49,963 bases of DNA from Nocardia aobensis NBRC 100429 (GTDB lineage: Bacteria > Actinomycetota > Actinomycetes > Mycobacteriales > Mycobacteriaceae). The position numbers and the translations under genes are program-made. Where the stretch lies: the NCBI RefSeq assembly GCF_000308375.1, contig NZ_BAFQ01000133.1, positions 1 through 49,963 on the forward strand, written 5' to 3'. The notes beneath the pieces are model-generated. The model searched no databases, was not told the origin of the DNA, and saw nothing but the letters and a program-made list of their open reading frames with translations. Position 1 is the stretch's first letter. The number at the start of each line of letters is the position of its first letter. Positions 35,287 through 44,451 of the stretch are shown in pieces.

Positions 35287-35553
35287 TCAGCGCGCCGCGC
35301 TGTCGAGCACGCGTAGATCTCCGGATTCCGCAGCGGCCCAGATCGATTCACGAAGCTGCGAGCAGTGCCGCATCGCCGCGTCCGAGAGTGTGCCGGCGGC
35401 GTGACGTTCCACGCACGCGGCACTCGATTCCGCGTCCCACTGAATGCTCGTCTGCGCCCAGCTGCTCTTGCGAGCGAGCACGCGCGCACCGCACTGCCGG
35501 CACTCGACCGGCGCCATGGGCACTTCCCGGATGCGTTCGTCGATCGGCGTCAC
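35287..35553 (-). CDS. Small cysteine-rich protein coupled to kshA
   Basis: This 88-residue protein has a CRQCGAR knuckle (C-x-x-C) near residue 18, further cysteines and histidines in SSAACVERHAAG and AMRHCSQL, and SWAQTSIQWD between them. The pattern suggests a zinc ribbon or a small Fe-S/metal site. Its start overlaps the kshA stop by four bases (ATGA), so the two are co-translated. No function is recognised; a helper role for the Rieske oxygenase is inferred from coupling only. Confidence 0.75.
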   Translation of the reverse strand: MTPIDERIREVPMAPVECRQCGARVLARKSSWAQTSIQWDAESSAACVERHAAGTLSDAAMRHCSQLRESIWAAAESGDLRVLDSAAR

Positions 35554-36686
35554 GAGGTCGCCTCCGCGGCTTTGCGGGCGACGTTCTCGCGGACCTCCTC
35601 CTGCCAGGCGGCCAGCGGTCGCGTGGTGTCGAGTTCGAATTCGAACCGGTCGACCATTTCGGGGGCGACATCGGCGACGTCGACGTAGAACTGCTGATAC
35701 CAGCGGCGCAGCTGGTAGACCGGGCCGTCCTCCTCGCAGAGCAGCGGATTGTCGATGCGCGCCTTGCTCTTCCAGATCGCGACGTCCTGCTCGAAGCCGA
35801 GCTTGACCCAGTCGCCGAGCGCGACGGCGGTGGCCATCGCCTGATCCTCGGGCAGCGTGTCGGACTTCTCGACGATGATGCCGTACTGCAGCACGAACGA
35901 ATTCTCGTCGATCGGATAGTGGCAGTTGAGCAACACCGTCTTGTAGTCACCGTGCTCGTAGTGATAGACGAGGTCGTCGATCATGAACGACGGCCCATAG
36001 TACGAGGCGACCGACGAGGTGCCGAGCAACTGCGGCTGCCCCACCGGTCCGGGCAGATCGTCGCGGGCGCCACTTTCGAAATACTGCGTCGCCACCGGTC
36101 CCTCGAAAACATTCTTGAAAAAGGTCGGCAGGGAACCGTGGATGTAGAAGAAGTGCGCCATGTCCACGACATTGTCGATGATTTCCCGGCAATTCGTGTC
36201 GACGACCGTGGTGTACCAATGCCAATCGGTCCAGTTGGGGTCGCCCGCGCCCGCGATCCGCGGGATCGTCACTCCCTCCGGCGGCGGATTGCCCTCCGGA
36301 TCGTTCCAGACGAACAACATGCCGTCCTGCTCGAGCGTGGTCCACGCCCGGGTCCGTGCCAGTGGCGGCACCCGCCGGGCATACGGGATCTGCTTGCAGC
36401 GCCCGTTGCCGCCCCAGCGCCAATCGTGGAAGGGGCAGGCGATCTCGTTGCCCTTGACCTCGCCGTCGGACAGGTCCCCGCCCATATGCCGGCAGAATGC
36501 GTCGAGGACGTTGACCCGGCCGTCCTCACCGCGGAACACCACCAGTTTGGTGCCGAAGGCCTGCACCGAATGCGGCCGGCCGTCGGCGAAGTCCCGGATC
36601 AGCCCCAGACAATGCCAGCCGCGCGCGAATCGCGTCGGCACCGTCCCGGCCTCGATCCGGCGAACCTCGTCATGCGTCGTCGTCAT
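35550..36686 (-). CDS. kshA: 3-ketosteroid 9-alpha-monooxygenase, oxygenase component KshA
   Basis: This 378-residue Rieske oxygenase has the [2Fe-2S] ligands in AFCRHMGGDL (C65, H67) and ACPFHDWRWGG (C84, H87), and the mononuclear iron ligands in NVVDMAHFFYIHG (H178, H183) with a later Asp in FEQDVAIW. The stretches PTRFARGWHCLG, CRHMGGDLSDG, GNEIACPFHDWRWGGNGRCK and VYQLRRWYQQFYVDVAD match KshA of Mycobacterium and Rhodococcus almost word for word. It hydroxylates C9 of 3-ketosteroids, and with KstD opens ring B. The reductase KshB is not in the window. It is followed three bases after kstD in the same operon. Confidence 0.93.
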   Translation of the reverse strand: MTTTHDEVRRIEAGTVPTRFARGWHCLGLIRDFADGRPHSVQAFGTKLVVFRGEDGRVNVLDAFCRHMGGDLSDGEVKGNEIACPFHDWRWGGNGRCKQIPYARRVPPLARTRAWTTLEQDGMLFVWNDPEGNPPPEGVTIPRIAGAGDPNWTDWHWYTTVVDTNCREIIDNVVDMAHFFYIHGSLPTFFKNVFEGPVATQYFESGARDDLPGPVGQPQLLGTSSVASYYGPSFMIDDLVYHYEHGDYKTVLLNCHYPIDENSFVLQYGIIVEKSDTLPEDQAMATAVALGDWVKLGFEQDVAIWKSKARIDNPLLCEEDGPVYQLRRWYQQFYVDVADVAPEMVDRFEFELDTTRPLAAWQEEVRENVARKAAEATS

Positions 36687-36688
36687 AT

Positions 36689-38416
36689 CTACCGTCCTTG
36701 AAAAGAGAGATGTCCCGCAGCGGTTTTCGCGGCGATGTAGCCGAAGACCAATCCCTGGCCGATGGTGGCGCCCGCGCCCGGATAGGTGTTGCCGAAGGCA
36801 TTGGCCGCCGTATTGCCGATGGCGTACAGGCCCTCGATGACGCTGCCGTCCTCACGCAGCACGCGGGCCGAACCGTCCGCGCGCACACCGCCGCACGTTC
36901 CGAGGTCGGACAGCACCAGCTTCACCGCGTACAAGGTTCTGTTCCTGCCCAGCGGCCGCAGATTGGGATTCGGACCTATGGTGGGGTCGCCGTAGTAGCG
37001 GTCGTAGGCGCTTGCGCCCCGGGCGAATTCGTGATCGACACCCAGTTCCGCGGAGGCGTTGAAGGTGTCGAAGGTCGCGGCGAACGCGTCCGCGGGGACA
37101 CCCATCGCCCGTGCCAGGCTTGCCGGATCGGTGGCTGTCGCCGCGATGCCGTTGTCGTACCAGGGCTGAGGCAACGGCTGACGCGGGAACAGGCCCGCGG
37201 CGAAGATGTAGCTGTTGCGGTAGCGCTGATCGAAGACGAGCCACATCTCCTCCACCGGATCACCCGCGCGCTCGCGCTCGAGTACCCGCTGACCGAAGGA
37301 CATGTAGTCGGTTGCCTCGTTGACGAAGCGCCGCCCGCTCTGGTCGACGATGAACGATCCGGGCAGCGCACGCTCGGCCAGCAGCACCGCCGGCTGCCCG
37401 CCGGGCAGCGCGGCCACGGCCGGAAACCACCACGCCTGATCCATCAGTCCGATCGCCGCGCCGGCCTCCTGCGCCACAGTGATGGCGTCGCCGGTATTGG
37501 TGTCGCAGCCCAGGCTCGCATGCTCGACCAGCCGGTCCGACTGGTACTTTCGCCGCATCTCGGTGTCGTGGTCGAACCCACCGGCGGCCAGCACCACTCC
37601 GCGCCGGGCGGTGACCTCGGTGCGGACGCCGTCACGGTCGACGACTGCTCCGGTGACCGCGCCGTCCTCCCCCACCAGCAGTCGCACCAGCGAGGTGTCG
37701 GTCCAGATCGGAATCCCGGCGCGAATCGCACCCGCGAACAGGCCCGCCGCGAGCGCCTGCCCACCGGCGATGTACTCACGTTTGAGGGCGAGTCCGCCCA
37801 CGCCGATCGCCATGGCCTTCATGCCGCGCCACAGTGCCTTGCGCGGGGTGCGGGCGATCAGGTTGAGCCACTTGTAATCCGCGCCGGTCACCGGCATCGG
37901 CAGCCCGGATGCCTCCATCACCCCGGGACGCAGCCGCGACCGGTGCGCACCGAGCTGGGACGCGTCGAACGGCTTGCACTCGCAGGTGCGTCCCGCCGCC
38001 GATCCGCCCGGCAGTTCGGGGTGATAGTCGGAGTAGCCGTCGGCCCACATGAATGTCATGGGAGTCGTTCGCGCGAGCATCTCGACGGCGGCGGGACCGT
38101 GTTCGAGAAAGGCCGCGCCGCGTTCAGGTGGTGCCGAATCACCCACTACCGCTTCGACATACGTCGCTGCGGCGCGGGCATCGTCGGCCGGTTGCTGTTC
38201 GCGCAGCAGGAAATTGCCCGGTACCCAGAACGCTCCGCCGGATCTGGCCGTGGAACCGCCGACATATTCCGACTTCTCCACGACCAATACCGACAATCCC
38301 GCCTCGGCGGCGGTGAGTGCGGCGGCCAGACCGGTGCCCGATCCCACGACCAGCAGATCGACTTCGTGCTCGGCTGTGTGGTCTTCGCTGGAGTTCATCG
38401 CCGATCGGCCTCTCAT
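36689..38416 (-). CDS. kstD: 3-oxosteroid 1-dehydrogenase (KstD)
   Basis: This 575-residue FAD enzyme has the Rossmann motif LLVVGSGTGLAAALTAAEAG and EKSEYVGGSTARSGG near the N-terminus. FTIDQ-like VDQSGRRFVNEATDY lies in the middle, and GNTYPGAGATIGQGLVFGYIAA, with the catalytic Tyr and FAD-binding glycines, is at the C-terminus. It introduces the C1-C2 double bond in 3-ketosteroids; with KshA it triggers ring B opening. The start at ATG 38416 overlaps the hsaC stop (ATGA); an internal ATG 21 bases later is an alternative. The stop is three bases before kshA. Confidence 0.92.
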   Translation of the reverse strand: MRGRSAMNSSEDHTAEHEVDLLVVGSGTGLAAALTAAEAGLSVLVVEKSEYVGGSTARSGGAFWVPGNFLLREQQPADDARAAATYVEAVVGDSAPPERGAAFLEHGPAAVEMLARTTPMTFMWADGYSDYHPELPGGSAAGRTCECKPFDASQLGAHRSRLRPGVMEASGLPMPVTGADYKWLNLIARTPRKALWRGMKAMAIGVGGLALKREYIAGGQALAAGLFAGAIRAGIPIWTDTSLVRLLVGEDGAVTGAVVDRDGVRTEVTARRGVVLAAGGFDHDTEMRRKYQSDRLVEHASLGCDTNTGDAITVAQEAGAAIGLMDQAWWFPAVAALPGGQPAVLLAERALPGSFIVDQSGRRFVNEATDYMSFGQRVLERERAGDPVEEMWLVFDQRYRNSYIFAAGLFPRQPLPQPWYDNGIAATATDPASLARAMGVPADAFAATFDTFNASAELGVDHEFARGASAYDRYYGDPTIGPNPNLRPLGRNRTLYAVKLVLSDLGTCGGVRADGSARVLREDGSVIEGLYAIGNTAANAFGNTYPGAGATIGQGLVFGYIAAKTAAGHLSFQGR

Positions 38417-39318
38417 GCTTGCTTCATCTGCTTGGCCCACAACCATTCATGGCCCCAGTAGCTGTCGGCGGTGATCTCCTCGGCGGTGTAGTAGGACTCG
38501 TCGACCAGTTCGCCCGCGGTCCCGTATTCGATATCCCAGCCACCGGGCACCCCGACGTAGAAGGAGATCATCTTGTCGTTGGTGTGGCGGCCGAGCGTCG
38601 AGGACACCGGGAAATCCCGTGCCATCACCCGATCGAGGGCACGCCCGACGGCATCGAGCGAGTCGACCTCGACCATCACGTGGATCAGCCCGGGGTCGCG
38701 TCCTTCCAGCGTGGGCATGATCGCCAGGCTGTGGTGGCGCTGATTCACGCCGAGGAACCTGATGCGCAACGGCCCGGTCCCCGGAGGCGAGGGCATCCGG
38801 AATGCGCCGCGGGACAGGAAGCCCAGCGTTTCGGTGTAGAAGGCGTAGGACTCCTCGAAGTTGGCGGTCGGCATCACCACGTGCCCGAGTCCCTGTGCGC
38901 CGGTGACGAATCGCTGCGCGTACTTGGTGACGACCGGACTGTGTTCGAGGACCGGTCCGTGGAAGAACTCCAGCGGTGTGCCACCCGGATCGGTCATGCA
39001 GATACCGGCTTCGACCTTGCGGCGGTCGGCCAATTCCTGTGACATGGGCGTGAATTCGTATCCGGCGGCGCGCAATGTCGCTTCCAGCCGGCGCAGCGCC
39101 GGTCCGTCGCGCAATTCCCAGCCGACCGCGCTCACCCGGTCGACATCGGCGCGTTCGACGGTGATCCGCGAAGGCCGCTCGTCCATACGGAAATGCAGCG
39201 CATCCGTCTCGTCTCCGAATCCCGGTGCGAATCCCAGCACATCGAAGCCCAATTCGCGCCAGCGATCCATATCGGTGGCGAGCACCCGGACATAGCCGAG
39301 CCCCTTGATTTCAGTCAT
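38413..39318 (-). CDS. hsaC: Extradiol dioxygenase HsaC (3,4-DHSA dioxygenase)
   Basis: This 301-residue type I extradiol dioxygenase has two VOC-type domains. The Fe(II) ligands are visible in GLGHVVMP (H146), LIHVMVEVD (H213) and WDIEYG (E264), with the second-shell NQRHHSLAI and ISFYVGVPGG. These match HsaC/BphC. It cleaves the catechol 3,4-DHSA formed from the steroid A ring, giving 4,9-DSHA. The start is the ATG at 39318; a TTG six bases upstream is unlikely. It is 50 bases after hsaA and overlaps kstD. Confidence 0.92.
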   Translation of the reverse strand: MTEIKGLGYVRVLATDMDRWRELGFDVLGFAPGFGDETDALHFRMDERPSRITVERADVDRVSAVGWELRDGPALRRLEATLRAAGYEFTPMSQELADRRKVEAGICMTDPGGTPLEFFHGPVLEHSPVVTKYAQRFVTGAQGLGHVVMPTANFEESYAFYTETLGFLSRGAFRMPSPPGTGPLRIRFLGVNQRHHSLAIMPTLEGRDPGLIHVMVEVDSLDAVGRALDRVMARDFPVSSTLGRHTNDKMISFYVGVPGGWDIEYGTAGELVDESYYTAEEITADSYWGHEWLWAKQMKQA

Positions 39319-39367
39319 GGACAACCGCTTTCGGTCATGAAGTAACTCGCGTTCTGTTCGGGCTCGG

Positions 39368-40552
39368 TCAGATCATCACGCGCAGAGGACCCTGCGGCAC
39401 TTCCACACCCAGCGAAGCCATGGCCGCGGCGTGATAGGTCGTGCTGGAGACGTGAATGGCGTGGTGCAGCCCGGCGTGGGCATCGCGCCAGAATCGTTGC
39501 AGCGCATTGTCCATGCGCAGCGCGTTGCCGCCGGCGCGGTCGAAGATGTCGTCGGCGGCGCGGACCGCCCGCCACGCCGACCGGATCTGATCCCGGCGCA
39601 CTCGGGCGCGCATTTCGAAATCGATCTCCTTGCCCGCGTCGACCAGGTCCCAGATCCGGTCGACGTTGGCCAGCAACTGCTGCCGGGCGGCATCGATCTC
39701 AGAGGCCGATTCGCCGAGTGCGTGCAGGACGTAGGGGTCGTCCTTGACCAGAGTTCCGGTGGCCCCCACCCGATTTCGCTGATAGTCGATGCCGGCGGCC
39801 AGCACGCCCTCACAGATGCCGATCGTCGCCGAGGTGATGCCCAGCGGGAACATCGTCGACCACGGCATCTTGTACAGCGTTTCCGTGACGCCGTATTCCG
39901 CGGCCGCGCTCCCGTCGATGACCTTGCCCTGATCCATCACCCGGTACTCGGGGATGAACGCGTTCTTCACCACGATGTCCTTGCTGCCGGTGCCGCGCAG
40001 CCCGACCACATCCCACGAATCCGCCACGATCTCGTAGTCCGAGCGGGGCAGGATCACATGCAGCGGCTGCGGCGGCATGACCGGTGTGCCGTCCGCATTG
40101 CCCACCAAGGCGCCCAGGAAAATCCAGTCACAGTGGTCGGTGCCGGAGGAGAACTGCCAGCGCCCGCTCATGACGTATCCGCCGTCGGCCGGCACCGCGA
40201 CACCGCCCGGCATATACGGCGAGGCCATCCAGGTGTCGGTGTCCTCGCCGAGAACCTCCTCCTGCACCTTCGGATCGGCGAAGGCGAGCTGCCACGGGTG
40301 CACGCCGACGATCCCGGCCACCCAGCCCGCGGATCCGTAGAGGCTCGCGGTCTTCATCACCGTCTCGGCGAACTCGCGCGGATGCGACTCGTAGCCGTTG
40401 TACTTCTTGCGCTGCAGCATCCGGATGACGCCGGCGTCCTTCAGCCCTTTGGCCATGTCGTCGGGCAGCCGGCCCAGCGAATCACCCTCGTCGGCCCCGT
40501 TGCGAATCTCCTCGGCGATGCTGTCGATACTGCCGATCACTGTGTTGGACAT
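39368..40552 (-). CDS. hsaA: Flavin-dependent 3-HSA hydroxylase, oxygenase component HsaA
   Basis: This 394-residue acyl-CoA-dehydrogenase-fold FMNH2 monooxygenase matches HsaA in GSAGWVAGIVGVHPWQLAFAD, GGYVMSGRWQFSSGTDHCDWIFLGALV, VVGLRGTGSKDIVVK, YKMPWSTMFPLGI and RFWRDAHAGLHHA. It hydroxylates C4 of 3-HSA so that HsaC can cut the ring. Its flavin reductase HsaB is absent from the window. It is the first gene of the operon hsaA-hsaC-kstD-kshA-small protein; its promoter lies in the gap 40553-40767, shared with the divergent NACHT gene. No KstR-like site was found there, only a short dyad TGAGT-N5-ACTCA at 40590-40604. Confidence 0.88.
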   Translation of the reverse strand: MSNTVIGSIDSIAEEIRNGADEGDSLGRLPDDMAKGLKDAGVIRMLQRKKYNGYESHPREFAETVMKTASLYGSAGWVAGIVGVHPWQLAFADPKVQEEVLGEDTDTWMASPYMPGGVAVPADGGYVMSGRWQFSSGTDHCDWIFLGALVGNADGTPVMPPQPLHVILPRSDYEIVADSWDVVGLRGTGSKDIVVKNAFIPEYRVMDQGKVIDGSAAAEYGVTETLYKMPWSTMFPLGITSATIGICEGVLAAGIDYQRNRVGATGTLVKDDPYVLHALGESASEIDAARQQLLANVDRIWDLVDAGKEIDFEMRARVRRDQIRSAWRAVRAADDIFDRAGGNALRMDNALQRFWRDAHAGLHHAIHVSSTTYHAAAMASLGVEVPQGPLRVMI

Positions 40553-40589
40553 ACGGCCCAGCTTGGCGGCTCGGCCCGCATTTGTGACC

Positions 40590-40604
40590 TGAGTCTCCTA
40601 CTCA
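40590..40604. promoter_or_regulatory. Short dyad between hsaA and the NACHT gene
   Basis: TGAGT and ACTCA flank five bases. It lies 38 bases upstream of the hsaA start codon, where an operator or promoter spacer could be. With only five-base arms, chance occurrence is quite possible. Confidence 0.25.
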
Positions 40605-40767
40605 TCGGAACACCCGATCCCGGTCTGAGAGCCGCCCGATCGATTGAGGTAGCGGACTACTCGTGTGGAACACACGCGGGCGAGCCACGCTGAGCACGTT
40701 GCTTCACACCGAGGCGAGCCGCCGGCTCGGACGTACCGGTGGCCTTTCCGAACGAGGGAATGGTGTC

Positions 40768-43700
40768 GTGGGTACCACGTGGGCGCGCCGACTGCCTGTC
40801 GGAATCGCCCTGATCGGAGTGACCGGACTGCTGCTGTGGGTCTGGCTCGCATCCGGATGGGAAACCATCGGAAAGGTCGCGGGCCTGATCACCGCGGTCA
40901 TCGGCGTGCTGACCGCGGTGGCGGCACGATGGCCGGGACAGCGGACCACCGTCGATCCCGATGCCGCCTTGGAGGCGCTGGCCGGCGCGGTGCGCGAGCA
41001 GTGGCAGGCGGAGGAGAGATTGCGCCGGCTGCCCGACCCGCGGCCGCTGCAACTGCACTGGGAGAACTGTCGACGAGACGGGGTGATGGATTACTGGGAG
41101 GTGATCCGCGGCGTCGAGGGCTGCGACACCCCGATCGAACTGGGAGGACGGCTCCGCGAGATCGTCGAGGTCTTCGAGCGGATCCCCTCACGGCGGCTGG
41201 TGGTGCTCGGCGAGCCCGGATCGGGAAAATCGGTGCTCGCGATGCAGTTCACCCTGACCGCGGTGCGACGCCGGAGCCCCGGCGATCCCGTCCCGGTATT
41301 GATGCCGGTCGCGTCGTGGAATCCGGGCGAGGCGAGCCTGGCGACGTGGATGGAAGCGCGGTTGTGCGTGGACTATCCACTGCTCGGCGGACGCGGCGCC
41401 TCGGGATCGACGCTGGCGCACGATCTGATCATCCGGGGCCGGATCTGGCCGGTTCTGGACGGCCTCGACGAAGTCCCCGAAGAGCTGCGTGCCGAGGTGA
41501 TCACCGCGTTGAATCGCACCCTCACCGTCGGTGACCCGCTCCTGCTGACCAGCCGCTCGGCGGAGTACGAGGCCGCGGTCGACGCTGCCGGCGACGTCGT
41601 GACGGCCGCCGCGGTGATCGAATTGACCCCGCTCGGGCTCGAGGAGGTCGCGTCCTATCTGCGAGTCACGTCGGCGCCGCGGCGGGGACGGAACAAGTGG
41701 GATCCCGTCCTCGCCCATCTCCACGAGCATCCGCGGGATCGCCTGGCCTCGGTATTGACGACTCCGTTGATGACCTCGCTGGCGCGGTCCGCCTACAGTG
41801 ACGGACGCGCCGACCCCGGTGAGCTGCTCGACGCCACCGCCTTCGATACCCGGGAGGCCGTCGAGACGCACCTCCTCGACCAGGCGATCCCCGCCGGCTA
41901 TGCGGGCGAAAGCTCGCCCGCGGGTCGCAACGGCGACGCGGTGGTCGACGCCGAACGCCGACTTCGGCTCCTCGCCGGTGACCTCGACCGCTGTGGCGAT
42001 CGTGAATTGGCCTGGTGGAAGCGCCATCTCGCCATTCCCTCGCCATTGTTCGCGGTGGTGTCGGGAGTCGCGGTCGGGATGCTCGTGGTGGCAGTGACGC
42101 TCGCAGCGGCATGGCCGACCGACAGCTTCACATCGACCAGATGGGGGGAGAGTGTCGAGTGGTCTGTTCGGCTGGGATCGCTCGCCGCGGTCGTCATCGG
42201 CTTCTTCACCTTGGCAGACCTGGACCGCGAGAGACCGACATTCCGCCGCCAGGCTGGGCGCTTCACCACGGTGATGGCATTCGGTTCGATCGCCGCGCTC
42301 GCCGTCGGCGGGCTGACCTACCGCGCATGGATCGACACGAGCTATCGGTCCGAGATAGCCGCCAGTGCACTCGGCGCCGCGCAATACGTCGCGGAGACCT
42401 TCTTGCTCATCGCCCTCGTCGTCGGTTTCCTGCGCGTACCTCCGGCACGGTCGCCCACCGCTGTCCTCCGAGAATCACCTCGAATCGCCGATACGACTGC
42501 CGGGCGCTTCCGGGCGAGAATCGGGCCGATCGCCGGCACAGCGGCCGTCGTCGGGATCGTTTTCGGGCTGATCCACGCAATCGGCGCGTCGGCTGAAAGT
42601 GTTGCGGTACGGCACGAGTCGGTGCGGGACGGAGTTCTCGACGTGCCGAGCGAGTGGTTGACGGTGGGACCGATCGTCGGGCTCTGCTCGGCACTCGGCG
42701 TGCAGCTCGGCCGTCGCATTCTGCGGCCGGTTTTCGCCGCCGGCGCCGGACGGACGACGACGGGCCAGCCACGGATTCTGGCAGCGGTCACGGTCACCGT
42801 GGCCGGGGTACTCGCCGGCGCGTTCGTGCTACCGATCGTGAGAGACATGCTCGGTGGTGGGAAGGCAGTATGGGAACCGGCACTGCGCGCCGCGAAGGCC
42901 GGTGTCCGGCTCGGCATCGCCCCTGCGGTCATCCTCGCATTCCTGCCGTGGGAAACCCGGCCGATGAGCCTGCAACTGCGGCTACGAGGCAGGCTGCTGC
43001 GTTTGCTCGTCGTTTCGGCGATCGCCGCGACAGTGGGAGCGGCGGCGCTCTGGTTCGCGGCAGACCTTCCCGATGCCGGACAGAAGGCACGAGACTGTGT
43101 GCTCGTCGGTCCGCCGTTCGGCCTCGCCGTCGGAATACTCGCCGTCGCGCTGGATCGGCCGGTCACCTTGGACCGGCCGATGGGACCCCTGGCATCGCTG
43201 CGCCTGGATCGACGAGCGGCCGTCATCTACAGCCTCGCCTATGCGGTCGCCGCCGGCGCGGCCACCTGGCTCCACGCCGCGATCAGCTCGGCCGCCGCGC
43301 TCGGCGCCCAGGACATCGGCGTCTTCGCCGTCGCGTTCTTCGTGATCTCGTATTTCCTCACGGCCTCCGGCCGGCACACGATCGCATCCGTCTGGTTATG
43401 GCTGGCCGGGCGAATGCCGTTGCGGGACATGGAATTCTATCGCACCGCCCATCGCCGCGGGGTGCTCCGGCAAGTCGGCAGCGTCTACCAATTCCGGCAT
43501 GCCCTGTTGCAGGACCGGCTCGCCGCAGGCGCGCGACGGCCGTTCCGACACAGTCGCGCGCACGCCGCGCTCGTCCTCGTCGCCGCCGCGGCGCTGGTCC
43601 TTTCGTCCGTCGCCGCGCTCGTGCACCAGGCGTACGAACACCGGGAGCGGCTCGCGCGGAGCAATGCGGCCGCACTCCCCTTCGACGACGTTTCCTTACC

Positions 43701-44451
43701 CCTCGGTGTCGCGATCGACCACGCCGGAACCCTCTACGTGGCGGGCACGAGGTTCGCGACGAGCACCAACCACGTCGACAGCACCACCCGCGGCCGGTTG
43801 TGGCGATGGGAGAAGGGTGCGCCCACACCGTCGATGCTCCCTCTCACCGATTTCGGACTGGCCTTCACACTGGCGGTCGACCGAGCGAACAACCTCTACG
43901 TCGCCGACAGCGACAACCATCATGTTCTCGCGTTGAGTGCGCGATCGATCGTCCCCGCGACATTGCCCTTCCCCGAACTGGTGGAGCCCATCGGCCTGGA
44001 CGTCAGCGAATCGGGCGACGTGTACGTTTCCGACAACGGCACCGGTACGGTCTGGAAACTGCCGACCGGATCGACGACCGCGACTCCCCTTCCGTTCCCG
44101 ACACTCGACCATGTCACCGGTGTCGCGATCGACTCTACGGGGACGGTGTACGCCAACGAAGCCGGCCGCAATCGCGTATTGAAGCTGACCACCGGCTCGA
44201 CCGTTCCAACGACACTGCCCTTCGACGGCCTCGACAAACCGACAGGGATTGCCGTCGATTCCGAAGACACCCTTTATGTCTGCGACTGGAACGGCCGAGT
44301 GATGAAACTTCACGCCGGGTCGGCCACCCCCGAGGCGGTGCACATGACCGGACTGAACCGTCCGCAGGGCATCGCCGTCGACGATGCGCACAACCTGTAC
44401 GTCACCAACCCCTACGACAACCGCGTACTCGAACTACCTTCGCCCCGATGA
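40768..44451 (+). CDS. Membrane NACHT NTPase with C-terminal NHL beta-propeller
   Basis: This protein has about 1227 residues. Two membrane helices open it (about 6-28 and 35-56). A NACHT-type NTPase follows: Walker A GEPGSGKS at about 148-155, Walker B-like WPVLDGLDEVPEELR at about 230, and sensor LLTSRSAEY at about 259. Next come roughly a dozen hydrophobic segments (about 425-880), the linker VYQFRHALLQDRLA (about 906), one more helix (about 932-955), and six NHL repeats (about 971-1227; e.g. GVAIDSTGTVYANEAGRNRVLKL). Such STAND proteins switch on when a ligand is sensed. The start is GTG 40768 because GAGGGA lies eight bases upstream; an in-frame GTG at 40663 has no site. Its function is unknown; immunity or envelope sensing are possibilities. 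Confidence 0.85.
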   Translation: MGTTWARRLPVGIALIGVTGLLLWVWLASGWETIGKVAGLITAVIGVLTAVAARWPGQRTTVDPDAALEALAGAVREQWQAEERLRRLPDPRPLQLHWENCRRDGVMDYWEVIRGVEGCDTPIELGGRLREIVEVFERIPSRRLVVLGEPGSGKSVLAMQFTLTAVRRRSPGDPVPVLMPVASWNPGEASLATWMEARLCVDYPLLGGRGASGSTLAHDLIIRGRIWPVLDGLDEVPEELRAEVITALNRTLTVGDPLLLTSRSAEYEAAVDAAGDVVTAAAVIELTPLGLEEVASYLRVTSAPRRGRNKWDPVLAHLHEHPRDRLASVLTTPLMTSLARSAYSDGRADPGELLDATAFDTREAVETHLLDQAIPAGYAGESSPAGRNGDAVVDAERRLRLLAGDLDRCGDRELAWWKRHLAIPSPLFAVVSGVAVGMLVVAVTLAAAWPTDSFTSTRWGESVEWSVRLGSLAAVVIGFFTLADLDRERPTFRRQAGRFTTVMAFGSIAALAVGGLTYRAWIDTSYRSEIAASALGAAQYVAETFLLIALVVGFLRVPPARSPTAVLRESPRIADTTAGRFRARIGPIAGTAAVVGIVFGLIHAIGASAESVAVRHESVRDGVLDVPSEWLTVGPIVGLCSALGVQLGRRILRPVFAAGAGRTTTGQPRILAAVTVTVAGVLAGAFVLPIVRDMLGGGKAVWEPALRAAKAGVRLGIAPAVILAFLPWETRPMSLQLRLRGRLLRLLVVSAIAATVGAAALWFAADLPDAGQKARDCVLVGPPFGLAVGILAVALDRPVTLDRPMGPLASLRLDRRAAVIYSLAYAVAAGAATWLHAAISSAAALGAQDIGVFAVAFFVISYFLTASGRHTIASVWLWLAGRMPLRDMEFYRTAHRRGVLRQVGSVYQFRHALLQDRLAAGARRPFRHSRAHAALVLVAAAALVLSSVAALVHQAYEHRERLARSNAAALPFDDVSLPLGVAIDHAGTLYVAGTRFATSTNHVDSTTRGRLWRWEKGAPTPSMLPLTDFGLAFTLAVDRANNLYVADSDNHHVLALSARSIVPATLPFPELVEPIGLDVSESGDVYVSDNGTGTVWKLPTGSTTATPLPFPTLDHVTGVAIDSTGTVYANEAGRNRVLKLTTGSTVPTTLPFDGLDKPTGIAVDSEDTLYVCDWNGRVMKLHAGSATPEAVHMTGLNRPQGIAVDDAHNLYVTNPYDNRVLELPSPR

